DNA of 64,000 nt from Pieris napi (Eukaryota > Arthropoda > Insecta > Lepidoptera > Pieridae): the NCBI RefSeq assembly GCF_905475465.1, contig NC_062254.1:2748001-2812000 (forward strand), written 5' to 3'. The notes below the pieces were generated by a model. The model saw only the letters and a program-made list of their open reading frames with translations. It ran no database searches and was not told the DNA's origin. Position 1 is the stretch's first letter; each line of letters opens with the position of its first letter. Below, piece by piece: positions 61,231 to 64,000 of the stretch. Position numbers and translations under genes: made by a program.

Positions 61231-63276
61231 CGGCCTCATACCACTTTTTGCAGGACTTTGCATTCCTTTATCGTATTAAACTTTTAGACGGGACGAAACG
61301 CCGTGAATATTTTTCTAAACTTTAATTAAAGGTTAACTATTTTATCTATGTTATGTATCTGTAACAGCGTTATCTAATTCTGTAATTGCAGCGAGCGAGC
61401 TTTCAAGGTAGACCAGTAACTATTGATAAAATAGTAAAACTAATATTGGTAAGGCATTTCAATTTTATATTGAAAAACTGGTGGGATTTCGCTAGATCAT
61501 GCAAGACATATTATATTTGCAAGTTGAATAAACACAGATGTTATTACGAATTTATTAAAACGAATTTTAATACACAGTTTTATATTAAAGAACAAAGCCT
61601 GCATAACTATTTACTATGTTCAACAAGTTTACGTTTAAAATTCGAATCTATAAATATGGGTATATGGGGATAGTGGGGCTTTCGATTGATAGTCATACAT
61701 GTTGGGACGTTTATTAATAAGTACCACCTATCACTTAGATAAAGGTACTAAAACATGCTTTTAATGTTAAAGTATGACTAACTTCGGTGAATTATTTATC
61801 CTCCTGTGACGTTTAGTGATTCATGCAAAGAAAATTGCAACGATTTCCTATACATCCCAGAATGACGATTGGGGAAAACCCATTTTAATAGATTATATTC
61901 TTTCTGATAGGTTACTCTTATAAAAAATAAATCTAATTTAACTTATGTTTCGTTTCTGTCAAATTGTGATTACGCTGTGATGAAAAGGGATAGATGAGAA
62001 CTTTAGTTGTGCGATTTGAGTATTATTTTTTTTATTATTAGATAAGTGTGGTTTATTGAAGTGGAGTCAAACGGGTGTAAGGTTTTATTAGAAGGCGCGT
62101 TGTCATGTCGTTTTTCATACTCTTTCTTTCGAGTGAATATTGTAAAGGATTTTTTTTATAAAAAAATTTATTTCCAGTTTAATTTAAAAAAAAATGGTTT
62201 AATAATAGCTCCAATGTATTCTTTATTAAATTTATTTTTAAATTATAGTTAGTACTAGATATACTATGTGGTTTCAGACTGCTTCTGCAGCTGTCCATAT
62301 TAATTTGGTCGTAATGTAATATGTATTAACCTACTTCTATAAATTTAATACTGAATTAAAAATTAATTCATACCCGTAGTTCCGGAGATCAATCTAGCGT
62401 GTTCAATGGAGAAAAACTGGGAGACGCTTCAGAAAGGTTTTTCTCGTCTTTGGAAAAAAATTCATTAGTGTTTTGCGCCTATCTTGCGTGTTATAAAGTA
62501 TGTCACTCGCTGATAATATAGCTTTATATTCGAATTTTTAAATCGTTTTAAAAGTTAATGCAATACAAAAAAAAATCTTTCCTCTTCATAATATTAGTGT
62601 AGATGATGATGGTAGGTATTTCGTACGGGTTTCCCTCAACATATTGGAAAATTTTCTAGAAATCTTAGAAAGTTGATTTGCATGCTATTAGCTTTATTAT
62701 CACTGGATATAACAATTGCTAATAAGAATGTAATATTTACAATCTAAAGGTAAACAACAGACAAAAATATTGTTTAACTATTTATTATAATTGAACGACA
62801 AGCAAATAATGTTTCTATTAAACGGCCGGTTAAATTGAATTATTATTAATAATGTCAACTATTTTTTTTTACCGTATTGTACAAGCAATTCTAACTTTAT
62901 ATTTTATTTATATAGTAGCAGCCTGCCACGGCTGGACATTTATTTTTTGTTAATAATGACTTTGCTTTTAATATTTTTTTTGGTTTGACTTTAAAACATG
63001 TTTTTGCGTCGAAAACCGCCATGATTTAAAATAAATATTTTTTTTATAATATGAAAGAAGAAAAGGTTCTAAACTATTTCATGTAGGTACGTATTTGTAT
63101 TTATTATATGGCATGCGCAGTAGCAAGTGTAGGTCGCGATAATGAGGTGTGGCGTGATCTTGTATTTACGTGGAAACGAAAGCTGGACTGACGGGTCAAC
63201 TGTACAGGATATCCTTGTAAGGGAATCTTTTCCTACGTATATTAGCAATGTTTCACGTAGTAATGTTTTGCATGCT
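61231..63276. other. AT-rich DNA, no supported gene
   Basis: The open frames at 61386-61673 and 62046-62252 have skewed, Lys/Phe-rich composition and no motif. Confidence 0.4.
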
Positions 63277-63590
63277 TTTGACGTGACAACGTCTTATAAT
63301 TCGATGGAGCCGGCTGCACGCACGAAAAAACATGACTCATGCGGCGTTACCTCGCTCTGAGGCGTTCCATTTAAAATTGACATGATTGTATTTATGCGTA
63401 CAAATAAATGTAACTTGATCAATTCAATTGTGATTTCCATTTACCTCCTTCTCTATATCCATACAAAATACCTATCAAACAAATAACATTAAAATTTTCT
63501 TTTGAAAAATGCAACCATTCCATCAATATTTATGACGTTGTCACGTTCAACTATCGTCAGTAAACCGACTTTACAGACAACCGATTTTTG
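63277..63590. repeat. MITE-like repeat, copy of the 35633-35997 element
   Basis: TTTTGACGTGACAACGTCTT, GAGCCGGCTGCACGCACGAA, CGGCGTTACCTCGCTCTGAG, TATGACGTTGTCACGTTCAA and TAAACCGACTTTACAGACAA in the same order; the middle differs. Confidence 0.7.
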
Positions 63591-63952
63591 GTAGAAAAGC
63601 ATCTAAAAACTACTACTGCCTAAGATTTGCTCTGCGGTTTCCGCGTTAGTTCATTTGTAGTGTGATGTCGGTACTGCCTCGCCTATCCATATTTTTTTTT
63701 ATTTAAACTAATTACTGAGATTTGCGGAATTTTTACCGATTTTTTGACGCTGTCCAGTAATAATAACTTTAATAACTTTTAAAGTAGAAGTTGTAAAAGC
63801 TCATTATATTCTCGCTAACACAATATTACTGAAGCAGATCCTGAAATTTGCCATCTATTTTCCATATCCGTCGAAGTGTGTGTTTTCCGATATTCGGAAA
63901 TAAATCCGCGCACCTTTCTTCAACGTGGCATTTGCGTCGCCACATTGGCAAA

Positions 63953-64000
63953 ATGGCGTCTAATAGTTTTTGTATTTTTTTCGATATATTTGACGATAAC
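63953..64000 (+). CDS. possible 5' end of a gene running off the window
   Basis: An ATG in good context (ggcaaaATGG) opens a frame of 16 codons that is still open at the last base. The 100 bases before it are richer in CpG than the surroundings. AAATGGCG resembles the initiator-type element often found at starts of housekeeping genes. The peptide is too short to recognise. It may equally be chance. Confidence 0.2.
   Translation, partial: MASNSFCIFFDIFDDN

Noticed and set aside
63142..63360. 72-codon frame
   Set aside because: Half of it lies in a dispersed MITE-like repeat also present at 35633, so it is not a host gene.

Overview
The window looks like nuclear DNA of a moth or butterfly (Lepidoptera). 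It is AT-rich, its genes have many short exons with GT/AG introns, and the intergenic DNA is packed with tRNA-headed SINEs, LINE 3' ends, Helitron-like elements and foldback MITEs of kinds I know from lepidopteran genomes. I assign no species. Everything here was read by eye; no database search was run.

Three protein-coding genes can be built with full exon-intron structure. (1) Plus strand, 23053-37595: a 16-coding-exon ABCG half-transporter, 913 aa, closest in pattern to ABCG8 (sterol-transporter half). Its Walker A, signature and D-loop motifs are all degraded, and it has an unusually long N-terminal region. (2) Minus strand, 46319-39185: a six-exon SPATA6-like gene, 295 aa, recognised from its N-terminal SPATA6 domain; all five exon junctions keep phase. 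(3) Plus strand, 46785-48362: a two-exon (6-4) photolyase, 501 aa. Genes 2 and 3 are head-to-head with 465 bp between their start codons. Genes 1 and 2 converge, with about 1.6 kb between stop codons.

The left 22 kb and right 15.5 kb hold no gene I can support. They contain relics of DNA transposons (a pogo/Tigger-like deletion derivative near 1.05-1.99 kb; a decayed DDE-like element with arrays of a CCCTGG motif at 3.77-5.73 kb), a 1.18-kb foldback at 12.4-13.6 kb, LINE tails, SINE copies in both orientations and several MITE families. The introns are also invaded: a 2.2-kb foldback element with asymmetric arms of 275-bp tandem repeats sits in intron 12 of the ABCG8-like gene, a hAT-like MITE with a perfect 8-bp duplication in intron 11, and a 0.63-kb foldback in the last SPATA6 intron.

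The three genes show no obvious shared pathway (sterol transport family, sperm connecting-piece family, UV photoproduct repair). The likeliest regulatory link is the shared promoter interval between SPATA6 and the photolyase. At the extreme right edge a weak candidate start codon in CpG-richer sequence may mark another gene that continues outside the window.
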